64,000 bases of DNA from Nocardia sp. alder85J (GTDB lineage Bacteria > Actinomycetota > Actinomycetes > Mycobacteriales > Mycobacteriaceae), in the NCBI RefSeq assembly GCF_020176955.2, contig NZ_JAIUCZ020000002.1, positions 62,001 to 126,000 on the forward strand. The letters run 5' to 3'. Position numbers and translations under genes: made by a program. The notes under the pieces are model-generated. The model saw only the letters and a program-made list of their open reading frames with translations. It was not told the origin of the DNA and did not search any database. Positions 20,209 through 30,100 of the stretch are shown here, one piece after another. Every line of letters starts with the position of its first letter. The stretch's first letter is position 1.

Positions 20209-21159
20209 TCACGCAGAGACATAGACGGGACGCAGCCGCAGCGGATCGGGCTCGGCCCGACGCGCGATACCGAGCTGATCGCGCAGTGTCGTTGCCCCGG
20301 AACGCAACCGGACCAACCCCGCATCGGCCAGCACGGGCAGGGTCCGCTCCAGAAACCCGCCGAGATCGGCAAGATCGAGCCGGATCAGCACGCCCGCAAC
20401 AGGATCCGATCCGTGCACCCAACTCCGCAGGCGCACGGCCAGTTCGGGATCCCGCCCATCGGCGCGCAGATGAACGGCCACCGTCCCCGCCAGATCCGCG
20501 TCGGCCGCCGCCCGATCGCGCACACTCACCAGCGCGATATCGGCCACTGCGGCATGCTCGACATCACCCGGCCGATAATCCCACCACACCACCGGCTCCC
20601 CCTGCGGCGTCGTCGGCACGTTCAGCGGCCCGGTGGTCGCGAAAACCCCTGTATGGTCGGCATATCGCACTTCAGCGTCCGCCGGCCTGCCGGCCGCATC
20701 GGCAGTGGTGAGCGATTCGATCGGCCAGGTCCGCCACAGTGCCCGCGCCGCGGCAACCGCCTCGGCCGCAAGCTCCGCTCCCACCGGCGCACTTGCCGGC
20801 GCCCAACTACCCTGTCCGGTTGCGCCGAGCGCGATCCCCTGATCGGCCCGCAACGCCAGCCACCCGGCCCGTCCACCCGAGAGGTGATCCAGCGACGCCA
20901 CCCGCCGCGCCAGATTGTACGGATGGTCCCGCTGCGCGGCGCCCGCCGTGACGATCCCGAGCCCCCGCGTGCGCCGCGCGAACACCACCCCGATGAGCGA
21001 CGGATCGAGCGACCGCGCCACCGCCCCGGCCCGATCGCCCCCCAGCACCACGTACCCCACCCCGGCCGCGTCGAGCAACTCGGGCACCCGATCGAATCCG
21101 GTCACGGCCACGCGAGCCAACTGCTCGTCCGGAATCTCTACTCCGAGAACAAGTGTCAC
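20209..21159 (-). CDS. Divergent LLM-class flavin monooxygenase
   Basis: 316 aa from a GTG at 21159. It contains the luciferase-like 'NLARRVASLDHLSGGRAGWLALR' strand-helix pair but is shorter and more divergent than its neighbour. Several barrel strands are abbreviated. It is the first gene of a two-gene unit with the NtaA-like enzyme and may be a partner subunit or a related enzyme. The start is chosen because a GCGAG ribosome binding site and the first barrel strand 'VTLVLGVEIP' follow. Confidence 0.75.
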   Translation of the reverse strand: MTLVLGVEIPDEQLARVAVTGFDRVPELLDAAGVGYVVLGGDRAGAVARSLDPSLIGVVFARRTRGLGIVTAGAAQRDHPYNLARRVASLDHLSGGRAGWLALRADQGIALGATGQGSWAPASAPVGAELAAEAVAAARALWRTWPIESLTTADAAGRPADAEVRYADHTGVFATTGPLNVPTTPQGEPVVWWDYRPGDVEHAAVADIALVSVRDRAAADADLAGTVAVHLRADGRDPELAVRLRSWVHGSDPVAGVLIRLDLADLGGFLERTLPVLADAGLVRLRSGATTLRDQLGIARRAEPDPLRLRPVYVSA

Positions 21160-21582
21160 AACAATCTCGCTTCCGGTCGACTGGTCCGAAGTGCCCCGGC
21201 CCATCGGGCTGGGATTTGTGCGCCGGACATGCGCAGAAGCTATCGGGGCCGGTGGGCCGGGACAATGATTGCTCTCCGTAGGAGTATTAACCGAATCGTG
21301 CAGTGGGGCTTCACCGTTGGTAGCGGGCGGCTTGTCCGGGGCGCATGCTGATCCGGTGGAACGAGGGCCCGGCCGGGCCGGGTGCGTTCCGACGGGGAGC
21401 CCCGGCACGCGGCTGCCGCCTGGGTCGGACATCCTGTGGCCGCCGCGGGTGAACGGTATCGATGCGCGAAAAGTGTTGTGCACCAGCACATCTGTTGCGG
21501 CCGGTATCAGATTCGCGTAACGTCCCAACTGCGGCGTGCGCGATCGGAGCCTGCTCGGATACGCGCGTGTAGGAGCGAGGGG
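21160..21582. other. Divergent intergenic region
   Basis: 423 bp between the monooxygenase operon and the T7SS-associated operon. Long frames exist in it but lack starts and are high-GC shadows. One very short minus-strand frame (11 codons ending at 21311) could be a leader peptide, but nothing supports it. Promoters for both directions are expected here; I could not place them. Confidence 0.45.
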
Positions 21583-22164
21583 GTGAGAGTGGCTGTTTCG
21601 TTGGCGGAGGGTTGGGAGCTGTTCGAAATGCAGCTCGATGACGGCTACCTGCCCACGGCAGTCGACGTGGATCGTAGTCTGCCGGACAGGTTGGATCCCC
21701 GCCAGTTCGCGGCGGCGGCGATCGCCGCATATCAGCTGTCCGTCTGGCGCAGGAGTGCCGCCGCGATCGCACGTGGGGACTATGCGGCGCTGGACCCGTA
21801 TCCGTCCCGGCGAGCGCAGTTGATCACGGCTCTCGACGCCGGCTCGTATGCCGAATTCCAGGCGATCGAGCACGCGATGCGCGGTGATTCGACATTCACG
21901 GGACGTGGGCCCATCACCCGATTCGATCGCCCGTCGATGACTATCACCGCCGGTCTCGGATACATCCACGACATCGCAGTCGATTCACAATGGGCGGCTT
22001 CGGCACCGCCATACGCCATTGCCGCCGACATGGTCGACTGCGCGGGCCGGATACGGGAGCAACGCCCACGGTTCCATGAGACCGGTTCGTGGTCGGTGCG
22101 ATCGGATGACGAACTCGAATACGAAGTCCGAGAGTATCGGGCTTACCTGGAGAGAAACAGATGA
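21583..22164 (+). CDS. Hypothetical protein heading T7SS-associated operon
   Basis: 193 aa, family not recognised. It is a soluble, mixed helix/strand protein with acidic C-terminal repeats ('DDELEYEVREYRAYLE'). The GTG at 21583 has AGGAG 7 bases upstream. Its TGA overlaps the next ATG (ATGA at 22161), so it is translationally coupled to a WXG100-like gene. Context suggests a chaperone, regulator or immunity-like role in the secretion module, but that is inference. Confidence 0.65.
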   Translation: MRVAVSLAEGWELFEMQLDDGYLPTAVDVDRSLPDRLDPRQFAAAAIAAYQLSVWRRSAAAIARGDYAALDPYPSRRAQLITALDAGSYAEFQAIEHAMRGDSTFTGRGPITRFDRPSMTITAGLGYIHDIAVDSQWAASAPPYAIAADMVDCAGRIREQRPRFHETGSWSVRSDDELEYEVREYRAYLERNR

Positions 22165-22484
22165 TGCCGGATTTTCAGGCCGACCTGGACGATTTGATGA
22201 GGGCCGGAGGCAGCTGGGGAGATGTCGGCGATCATCTCGCCACGGCGTCGAACGGTGCGCAGAACATCCATGATGCCTACGCGAACTCGGGGATAAAATG
22301 GGCACTGTTTCAGCAGGCCTGGGATGCGCAGCAGCAGGCCGCGATCTATGTTCGCGACAGGTTGGCGGAAGGACGTGATTCGGCGCGCGACATCCGCGAT
22401 ATCTTGTTCCATGTCGCGAAGGTGTATGCCGATCAGGACTCCCGTTTCGCCGATGCCATCCTCAAACTGGAGGCAGGTTCCTGA
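22161..22484 (+). CDS. WXG100/EspC-like small T7SS protein
   Basis: 107 aa, all helical, the usual size for WXG100-family or ESX-associated small substrates. A helix-turn region near 'GGSWGDVGDHL' separates two helices and a third helix ends in 'KVYADQDSRFADAI'. It has no signal peptide. It is probably exported as a heterodimer with the following gene product. Starts and stops overlap on both sides. Confidence 0.65.
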   Translation: MMPDFQADLDDLMRAGGSWGDVGDHLATASNGAQNIHDAYANSGIKWALFQQAWDAQQQAAIYVRDRLAEGRDSARDIRDILFHVAKVYADQDSRFADAILKLEAGS

Positions 22485-23323
22485 TGGCGCCCACTATCAC
22501 TGCGGAAACCTTGGGTTCCGTCCTGGACGAATTTGCTCGAAAAGTCGAGCAGGTGCGGAACACGCCTGGTGACGTCGACAATGCATTCGATACGGCTGTT
22601 GCTTCGGCGTACGGCGAAGAATTCGGAGATCCCGCGTCTCCCGGGTTCGTGTTCGATGCCGGGCTGGCACTCGCCTCGAGCGATCTCGCAACCTATCTGC
22701 GGCACCATCAGGCAGAGGTGAAGGAGGGCATTCGCCAGCTTCTGGAAAATTTGCACGGTGCGATCGAATCCATGCGGGCACCCGTGGCCTTCGTCGAGAC
22801 GGGCGAATTGTGGCTCAGCCTTCGATCGACTATCCAGGGTGCGCAGAATTTCGAGGTCATCCAGGCCGGGCTGAACAGCTGGCAGGGGCTCGCGGCGGAG
22901 AAATATGCAGGTACACGACAGGCGCAGAACGCGGCGCTGGCTTCCGTGGAAGGTTTGTGCAGTATCTTGCACGACTGCATGTATGCTATCGCCACTGCCG
23001 CTTGGGACTTCTATTCGGCCGTCGTCGAAAAGCTGGCCTCATTTCTCGTGAAGTTGGCTTCTGCCCTGGCTAAAATCGAAAGTCTCGTAGCAGCCTATCA
23101 AGGAGCTTCCGATGCAATCGCCGCAGCCAAAGCGGCGGCAAACGATATGGGCGAATTGAGTCTCAAACTCGGTAGCGTACTGATGAAAGAGGAAGATGGC
23201 ACGGGGGTGATCGATTCGGCTATCGACAATCCCGTTGGGATGCTCGGTAACAAGTGGCCGCCGGCGGGGGCGGGCGGGAAATTCGATGTCAATTCGGCTG
23301 GTGAAGGATGGCAACCTCGATGA
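22484..23323 (+). CDS. WXG-motif helical T7SS substrate
   Basis: 279 aa, almost entirely alpha-helical. A WxG turn ('NSWQGLAAEKY') lies at about 132-142, flanked by long helices, as in fused WXG100-like or LXG-type proteins. A Gly/Pro-rich tail ends the protein, and no enzymatic toxin domain is visible. The ATG at 22484 overlaps the previous TGA. It probably works with the 107-aa protein upstream as a secreted pair. Confidence 0.65.
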   Translation: MAPTITAETLGSVLDEFARKVEQVRNTPGDVDNAFDTAVASAYGEEFGDPASPGFVFDAGLALASSDLATYLRHHQAEVKEGIRQLLENLHGAIESMRAPVAFVETGELWLSLRSTIQGAQNFEVIQAGLNSWQGLAAEKYAGTRQAQNAALASVEGLCSILHDCMYAIATAAWDFYSAVVEKLASFLVKLASALAKIESLVAAYQGASDAIAAAKAAANDMGELSLKLGSVLMKEEDGTGVIDSAIDNPVGMLGNKWPPAGAGGKFDVNSAGEGWQPR

Positions 23324-23907
23324 GCGGCCGGATGATTCTGCTCGTCACCGCAGCAGTCATCACGCCCACTGTTGCGAGTTGTGGTATCGGCCACCACTCC
23401 GTGTCGAGTACCGAAATTCCGGGGTTCAGTACGCATACTGTTCAAGAGCTGTGTGACTTCCCGAAGCCTTTTTTTGCGGAGAAATTCGGTTATCGTGATT
23501 TCAGGATCGACCTGATGTCACCGGCGTCTATGGACAAAAAATTGGACGTCGGTAATGCGTGTACTTATTTCGATGACGCGGCAGATTCCTCGACCAACGG
23601 AGAAGAAGTAGGAGAATTACTGCTGGGTCCTTTCCCGCTCGAAGACCACTCGGCCCGCAGTGAGGTCCTGGATACATTTATCGTCGACGGTTCGAAGGTT
23701 GTCGAAACATCGCTGCCCGGTCTGAACACCTCGGCTCCCGGCCTGCGGCCGTTCATCCAACTGGATGCCGATATCGACGGCTGGTACGGGAGTTTCGAAT
23801 TCTGGGGACGTGACGATGCAACAGTGCATGCAGGCGGTAAGGTGCTCGTCGATATGATATCGAAACTGAAGGGTAGCCGTCGCGAAGAATTTTCCCCGAC
23901 CAAATAA
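23320..23907 (+). CDS. DUF3558-like lipoprotein
   Basis: 195 aa. The signal peptide ends in a lipobox 'TVASC' (Cys21). The mature part has the pattern of DUF3558-type lipoproteins found next to ESX genes: 'VQELCDFP' early on, 'GNACTYFD', and a C-terminal helix 'GGKVLVDMISKL'. I choose the ATG at 23320 because it forms an ATGA overlap with the previous stop and has GAAGGA about 10 bases upstream; the ATG at 23308 is an alternative. It closes the operon. Confidence 0.72.
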   Translation: MSGRMILLVTAAVITPTVASCGIGHHSVSSTEIPGFSTHTVQELCDFPKPFFAEKFGYRDFRIDLMSPASMDKKLDVGNACTYFDDAADSSTNGEEVGELLLGPFPLEDHSARSEVLDTFIVDGSKVVETSLPGLNTSAPGLRPFIQLDADIDGWYGSFEFWGRDDATVHAGGKVLVDMISKLKGSRREEFSPTK

Positions 23908-23941
23908 TGTCAACCGGAATTTCGTGGATTATTTCGGATTC

Positions 23942-24091
23942 TCAACGCCAGCTTCCTTCGCCGGTCTGCATCGGGCCTTGGATCGGGGCGCTGCCGATCG
24001 GGCTGGCTGGCATGTTGGCCAGCAACTCGCGGTAGCGTGCGGCGAACACCTCATCGGCTTCGACGTACCGCTGGGCGATCGTCCGGTGCAA
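23942..24091 (-). CDS. Short ORF, probable remnant of an ESX-associated gene
   Basis: 49 aa in good codon usage, starting with a TTG directly after the stop of the lipoprotein gene and in the same frame. It reads 'YVEADEVFAARYRELLAN' and ends 'GEGSWR'. It looks like the C-terminal helix and tail of a small T7SS-type protein. AGGAG touches the TTG, which is too close for a normal start, so it may be a truncated gene or a read-through extension. I cannot name it. Confidence 0.4.
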   Translation of the reverse strand: MHRTIAQRYVEADEVFAARYRELLANMPASPIGSAPIQGPMQTGEGSWR

Positions 24092-24094
24092 CTC

Positions 24095-24649
24095 CTATGG
24101 AACCACTTTTCCGGCAAGGGTTTTCGCAATATCGCAAGTATCCATGCTGCCGGTCTTGCGTCTGGAGGCCGGGTTGTCGAGCAGGAATTCCAGACTTCCA
24201 CCTGTCAACTCGACATCGAGCACGCAGTCGGATCGTAGATCGGTCGCTTCACTGTCGTGGTAGGTGATCGTGGACCTGCCGCCGATGGTCAACTCTTCGG
24301 CGACCTTGAAGCCGGTGTTGGCACGGACCATCGGCAGCGTGATGTTGGTGGTTCGGATGGATACCGAGTACCCATCGGGTTGCACCCACTGGCATCCTCG
24401 CCACTGCGTGCCGCCGTTGCCGTTGGAGTCGTCTCGTTGCTTGTTCTGCAACTGCTCCGAATCCAACGCCGGTTTCAGCACATCCGAGCAGGGATCGAAT
24501 GCGGTCGGCGCAGGTGGCAAGAGTGTGGACGACACCGAGGTACTGGTCCCGGTCGCGGGCGCATTTCCATTGCTTCCGCACCCGGCTGACCAGAGCCCGG
24601 CAACGCCGATCAGGCAGACGCTGCCGAGACCCCGTTTCCACCGGTTCAT
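24095..24649 (-). CDS. DUF3558-family lipoprotein
   Basis: 184 aa. The lipobox is 'WSAGC' (Cys24). The mature protein carries the DUF3558 hallmark 'FDPCSDVLKPAL', then 'WRGCQWVQPDG' and a late Cys ('MDTCDIAKTLAGKV'). It is an extracytoplasmic lipoprotein of unknown function, common near ESX loci in Nocardia and mycobacteria. I start at the ATG at 24649 with GAGGGGGA about 6 bases upstream. It faces the T7SS operon on the left. Confidence 0.82.
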   Translation of the reverse strand: MNRWKRGLGSVCLIGVAGLWSAGCGSNGNAPATGTSTSVSSTLLPPAPTAFDPCSDVLKPALDSEQLQNKQRDDSNGNGGTQWRGCQWVQPDGYSVSIRTTNITLPMVRANTGFKVAEELTIGGRSTITYHDSEATDLRSDCVLDVELTGGSLEFLLDNPASRRKTGSMDTCDIAKTLAGKVVP

Positions 24650-24966
24650 TCCGAATCCCCCTCGGCGCCGACTCATTAGGCCTGATCGCAGGTGCCGAGG
24701 TCGCCCCAACTCTCGCCTCGGCGAAGCTGCGTTCGACCCTACTCGCCCGCGCCGGCCCTGCAAACTCCCGCACCGACGCACATTCGTCAACACGCGCCCG
24801 GATCGGCCGGCCTCCTCGCCGACGGCAAGTCGCGACGGCGGTCACCCCGGGCCGACCTGCCCGGTCCGGCCCGGTGGCCACCGAAAGCTCATAGGATGAT
24901 TTGCCAGGGATGGCCGGATCCGCAGGTGTCGATCGGGCCACCTCATGGACGAATGGGGTGTTGTGC
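24650..24966. other. Intergenic region at the left edge of the defence island
   Basis: About 317 bp with no supported gene. A TAGGAT box at 24891-24896 could be the -10 element of the UvrD-like helicase gene. This is where the ESX-associated block ends and the island begins. I see no direct repeat, tRNA or integrase that would mark an attachment site. Confidence 0.4.
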
Positions 24967-27198
24967 GTGGCGAATCTGGTGCTGGCGACCAATCGTAAGT
25001 CGATGCCGAAGCTCGACGGGTCGACTACGGACAAGATCTACGGCTTCTTCGACAGCATTCGCACCGAAGGCGTTGCCACCAAACCGGACATCGAACGAGT
25101 CGCCGACGCAGCCGACCCGCGAGTACGGATCGGCCGGGTGGACCCGGACCACTCGGCGATCATGTTCCGCATCGACAGCAGGACCGGCGAGACGACCTAC
25201 ATCTACCTGGGCACCTGGCCACTCGAGGCGGCCCACATCCTGGCGGAGAAGTCGGTACTGCGGGTGAATCCGGTCAATCATGTCCTCGAGGCCATCCTGG
25301 GCGGACTGGACGGCACCGCGGACCGCAAGAAACGTTCTGTGGTCCCCGATCCCACCGGCCGGATCGGAAAGCTGGCCGAGGAGCCTCCGGCGGTGTCGTA
25401 TCTCGCCGAAATCGGGCTCACCATCGGCGATCTGACGGATCGGCTCGGACTCGACCCAGGTGTGGCCGAGCAGGCGTTCGCCGCCCCGGACGATTACGTG
25501 CTCAACGAAATCGCAGCGGTGGCCGACGGCTGGCAGGGCAGCGCCCTGCTGGAATTGGCGGTCGGAACCGGCATCGATACGATCCGGACCAAACTCGGTT
25601 TCAGCGATGCACCGGTCGACGACTCCCTCGACGAGTACGACCGGATCCTGCTCGCCGCGCAACACCCCGCGGCGAAGATGCAGTTCACGTTCGTCGGCGA
25701 GGACGACTCCACGGAGGAATTGCGTCGGGTCATCGAGGCCGGTGACTTTGCCGCCTGGCGAATCTATCTGCATCCGGAACAGCGGAACTTCGCCGAGCAG
25801 GACTACAGCGGCCCGTTCCGGTTGTCCGGTGGCGCCGGTACCGGGAAAACGGTGGTGGCCCTGCATCGGGTCCGGAATCTGGCCCGCCGTGATCCCACCG
25901 CGCGCATCGTGCTGACCACCTACAACACCGCGCTCGCGGCCGAACTCCACAACAGTCTGCGCGGGCTCGATCCGGAACTGCCCATCGCAGAACGGCCGGG
26001 CGAACCCGGTGTCTTCGTCACCGGAATCGACCGGCTCGCCAATGCACTGCTCGGCCGGGCCGGGGATCTGAAGCCGGCATTCGGCACGGTGTTCGGCTCG
26101 GACGACCGCCGCTACACGAACAAACGCACCGACACTGCAAGCGCCTGGCGTCGGGCACTGCACACGGCCGGTGGCGGGCTGGACCGGCGCCTGGCCACCC
26201 CCGCCTTCTTCGAAGAGGAGTATGTATCCGTCATACTCGGCAATCTGGTCACGACAGCGGACCAGTACGTGAAGGCGGCGAGGCCGGGCCGCGGTGTCCG
26301 GCTGAGCCGGCCGCAACGCATCGCGGTCTGGAAGGTGGTCGAGGCATTCCGTCGGCAGAGTCACGACGATCGGACCCTGAGTTTTCCGGAGGTGCTCGCT
26401 GTGGCGGCCGAATACCTCCACAACCGCGCCGGCTTCTTCGCCGACCATGTGATCATCGACGAGGCTCAGGATCTGCACGCCACGCACTGGAAATTGCTGC
26501 GGGCCCTGGTCCCGGAACAGCCCAATGATCTTTTCATCGCGGAGGATTCACATCAGCGGATCTACAACCAGCCGGTCGTGCTGGGACGCCACGGCATCAA
26601 GATCGTCGGGCGGTCTCGCCGGCTGACCCTGAACTATCGGACCACCCGGCAGAACCTGGAGTTCGCGGTCCGCCTGCTCGACGGCGGCGACTACCAGGAT
26701 CTGGAACACGGCCCGGAATCGACCCGGGATTACCGATCGGCACGCCTGGGCCCCGAACCGAGGCTGATCGAATGTGCCTCCTCGGCAGGGGAATTCGAGG
26801 AGATTATCGCGCTGATCGGTGAGTGGAACGGCGCCGGTGTTGAGCTGTCGGCCATCGCCATCCTGACCCGCAACAAAACCGCGCGCGACCGCCTCGCCCG
26901 CCTGCTGGACGCGCACGATATCGCGGCACACACCCTGGACGGCAGTGCCACCGTCGCGCCCGGCCGGGTTCAGGTTCTCACCATGCATCGCGCCAAGGGG
27001 ATGGAATTCTCCCGGGTGATCCTGGCGGGTGTCGACGAATCCCAGGTCCCTGCCCGCGCGCCCCTGAGCGACGCGCCCGAGGAGGACCGGCCGGACCTGC
27101 TGCTGCGCGAGCGGTCGCTGCTCTACGTGGCGGCCAGCCGGGCCCGCGACGAATTGGTGGTGACCTGGTCGGGACAGCGGTCCACACTGCTGGCATGA
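24967..27198 (+). CDS. UvrD/Rep-like SF1 helicase with RelE-like N-terminus
   Basis: 743 aa. Residues 1 to about 110 resemble a RelE/ParE-type fold ('GRVDPDHSAIMFRID', then 'YIYLGTWPLEAAHILA'). The helicase core has Walker A GGAGTGKT at 288-295, 'IIDEAQD' at about 496, 'LTLNYRTT' and 'TMHRAKGMEF' near the C-terminus, all UvrD motifs. It probably unwinds or clears DNA in defence. I start at the GTG at 24967, where 'VANLVLATNRK' fits the domain start; a TTG at 24901 is in frame upstream. Its stop is immediately adjacent to the stop of the convergent druE-like gene. Confidence 0.82.
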   Translation: MANLVLATNRKSMPKLDGSTTDKIYGFFDSIRTEGVATKPDIERVADAADPRVRIGRVDPDHSAIMFRIDSRTGETTYIYLGTWPLEAAHILAEKSVLRVNPVNHVLEAILGGLDGTADRKKRSVVPDPTGRIGKLAEEPPAVSYLAEIGLTIGDLTDRLGLDPGVAEQAFAAPDDYVLNEIAAVADGWQGSALLELAVGTGIDTIRTKLGFSDAPVDDSLDEYDRILLAAQHPAAKMQFTFVGEDDSTEELRRVIEAGDFAAWRIYLHPEQRNFAEQDYSGPFRLSGGAGTGKTVVALHRVRNLARRDPTARIVLTTYNTALAAELHNSLRGLDPELPIAERPGEPGVFVTGIDRLANALLGRAGDLKPAFGTVFGSDDRRYTNKRTDTASAWRRALHTAGGGLDRRLATPAFFEEEYVSVILGNLVTTADQYVKAARPGRGVRLSRPQRIAVWKVVEAFRRQSHDDRTLSFPEVLAVAAEYLHNRAGFFADHVIIDEAQDLHATHWKLLRALVPEQPNDLFIAEDSHQRIYNQPVVLGRHGIKIVGRSRRLTLNYRTTRQNLEFAVRLLDGGDYQDLEHGPESTRDYRSARLGPEPRLIECASSAGEFEEIIALIGEWNGAGVELSAIAILTRNKTARDRLARLLDAHDIAAHTLDGSATVAPGRVQVLTMHRAKGMEFSRVILAGVDESQVPARAPLSDAPEEDRPDLLLRERSLLYVAASRARDELVVTWSGQRSTLLA

Positions 27199-30100
27199 CT
27201 ACCCGCGCGTCAACTCCTTCGCCAGCAGAGCCGCGTCGCAGCCCTCGACGTGCACCACCCGATAGCCGTCGGCGGTGAGGCCGCTGTCGCGATCCGGTTC
27301 CTCGCCTTCGACGAGGACGAGTGTGGCATCCGCCCAGTATGCTTCGACCGGCCAATAGTGGGTTCCGACATCCACGCCGATCTCCGGCTCGCCCACACCC
27401 AGCCGGTCGAGTTCGCACAGCAGCGACACCGCCGCATCGGACATGTACACCACGGTGTTTCCCCAGGGCGCCGGCTGCGGGCTGCTCCCGCTCAGACCGA
27501 GCTGCCGGAAGATGTCGAGTGCGCCGGCGCGGGAAAGCTGTTCGTGCACACGATCGTTGCGAAACGATCGCAGACAGCCGTAGCAGGAGGTCTCCACACC
27601 GCAATCGCAGGCGCCGACCCGGTCCACCGCGAAAGCGAGGACACCGTCGAGGTTTTCGGCGATCTTCTTCGCGGCGCCCGCCCCGGCCGGGACGGTGTCG
27701 AACAGTACGATGCTGCGCCGGCCGTCGGCACTCCACGACAGGGTGCCGTCGATGTCGTCGCGGGAGATCTCCAGCGCCTCGGAGGCGCCCTCCAGCAGCG
27801 CGTACAGGACCGACAGCCACTTCTTCTCGGAATCCGCGTCGTAGGACATGGCCTCGAAGGTGAATTCCGCGACGTCGGTCTCGTAACGGTGTGCGAGGGA
27901 GACGGTCTGCAACTGCCCTTCGCACGGCGCGCCGGTCGTCGGGCGGTGGTGTGCAGCGGCGCGGGCACGCCCCCGTCGTGGTTCCGCCCAGCCGCACCAG
28001 CGGCATACCTGGAAGCCGCCACCGTCGCCCTCGGAGATGACCGCCATCCGGGCCCGGGTGCCGGCTCGGACGCGGATCGGGACGCCGCCGGGACTGGAGT
28101 CGAAGGTGCCGGTGACGTCGCCGATGTGCTCCACGTAGCTGGCGCCGTTCCAGGAACGTTGTGGGGGTTCGGATTTCACGTCCTCGACCTGACGGTCGGC
28201 GACGAAGCCGAATTCCGGCACCACGCAGGTACGAATCGCGCCGAAATCCTGTGCGCAGTTGGGGCAGACGGCGTCCGAGTCCAGTACGTGCCCGCACTCG
28301 AAATGATTGCAGCTGCGGCAGACCCGGTACTGCAACTCCTCCAGTTCCCGCTTCGGGAGTTTGTGCAGCCCACGCGAAGTCCACAGTCGGCCGCCCGCGA
28401 CCACCTGGTTGCCGGGCGCGTAGTCGAAGATCGCCTGGCTGAGGTCGCGGGACAGTTCGAGTTTGGCGCCCACGACGTCTTCGCAATGGGCAGTACGCAA
28501 TTCGACCGTGTCGACCGGGAAACCGTATTTCGGCAGGATGTTCTTGTTTGCCAGGAATCCGAGCAGTTGCCGCCCCGTGATCGTCTCGAGGGTCTTCTGC
28601 AATCGCCCGGCGAGGGTGAAGCTCTGTGCGGCAGCGGCATCATCGATCAGCGCGCGGAACAAAGCGATATCGCTGCGGATCTCCTGCTCGGCACCGGCCA
28701 GCAGCTCACACAGGCGCTCCACCCAGGCATCGTCGTCGACCCCGATGGCGGCTGCGACGGTCGACGGCAGGGCGGTGCGCAACGCGTTGCGGATCGGCCC
28801 CGGCACCGGCGTCAGGAAGGCGCGTACCCCAGCCGCAGGCGAATCCTCGCCGTCGGCAGCCGAGGTGAAGAACGCACCCGCATGGCGCCACCGTAGTTCG
28901 TCGGACCGGAACCGGTGCCGGAAGTAAGCGGCGAGCGCGATCGAATGCGCGTGCCGCCGGCCGATCCGCTCGTTGTCGGTGGGTACCCAGGGGATGCGCA
29001 TCTCGCCCGCGATCATCGTTTCCGGCTTCTGGAATTTCGACAGGTCGTGGGATCCGCGCTTGGCGTAGGTGAGCACCAGCGCGGCGGAATCGGCACGGCG
29101 CCCGGCCCGGCCCGCGCGCTGCACGTAGTTCGCGGTCTTCGGCGGCATGTTCCGCAGCATCACGGCCTGCAGATCGCCGACGTCCACCCCGAGTTCGAAC
29201 GTCGTGGAGCAGGACAGCACGTTGACCTCGCCGGTGATGAATCTGTGCTGGATGCGCGCGGCTTCACCGGCCTCCCACTGGGCGGTGTGCTCGGCCGCTG
29301 TCAGCGGTGCGGTGGCGAGCGTGCGATAGAGGGACCGATAGTGGTGGCTGTCGTCGGCCAGGTCCGGCACGGTGTATTCCGCCAGCGTGCCGTCGCACGA
29401 GCCGTGCGGGCACAAATCGCGGATGGTGCCCGCGCTCAGGCGCCGGCAGGCCGAGCACTGATACCACGGGAGGTCGTGACCGGATCGCAGGCGTAACCGT
29501 TCGTGGTTCACCTGATAGGTGTCACCGGCGGCCTTGTCCGCTTCGAGCGAGAGATATCCGCACTCGAGCAGGAAGTCCCAGCAGCTTTTCAGCACCTTGT
29601 CGGCGGATACCTTCGCGCCCAGTGCGCCGAGTACCTTCTGCACGAAGAGGATTCGGCTGTTGGTGGTGCCGGGCTTGCCGGCCGGCAGCCAGCTGATGAT
29701 CTTCTTGGCACGATCGGAATCCCGCAACCGGATCCGGATCCTGATGTTGCGCGGCTCGAAGATGGGATCCTTGATGTCCACCTCCGGCAGCAGCGTCGCC
29801 GCACCCTGCAACCGGGCGCTGCGCACCAACTCTTCCAGTAGCGTCCAGGTCTCCTCGTCGGTGAGTCCGATCTGCGCGAAACCTCTGGGCAGTACTGCCT
29901 TACGCGAGCGGAACAGCGAGACCCGAAGCAGCCCCAGGCCTTCCAGCGACTGCCGCTGGTCGACGGTCATCAGCTCGGCCATCACCCACGGATGCACCGC
30001 GCGCAACGTCTCCCGGCGGGTGGCGTCCTCGTCGAAGTGCTCCGCGCGCACCGCGACCGCACGGGTCGCATCGGCCAGATCCGCCACCGACAGCGGCTCG

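Noticed and set aside
18889..21351. 820-codon plus-strand open frame opposite the two LLM genes
   Set aside because: It is an antisense shadow produced by high GC in third positions. The translation is Arg/Pro/His-rich and without domain pattern, while the minus strand encodes clear flavin monooxygenases.
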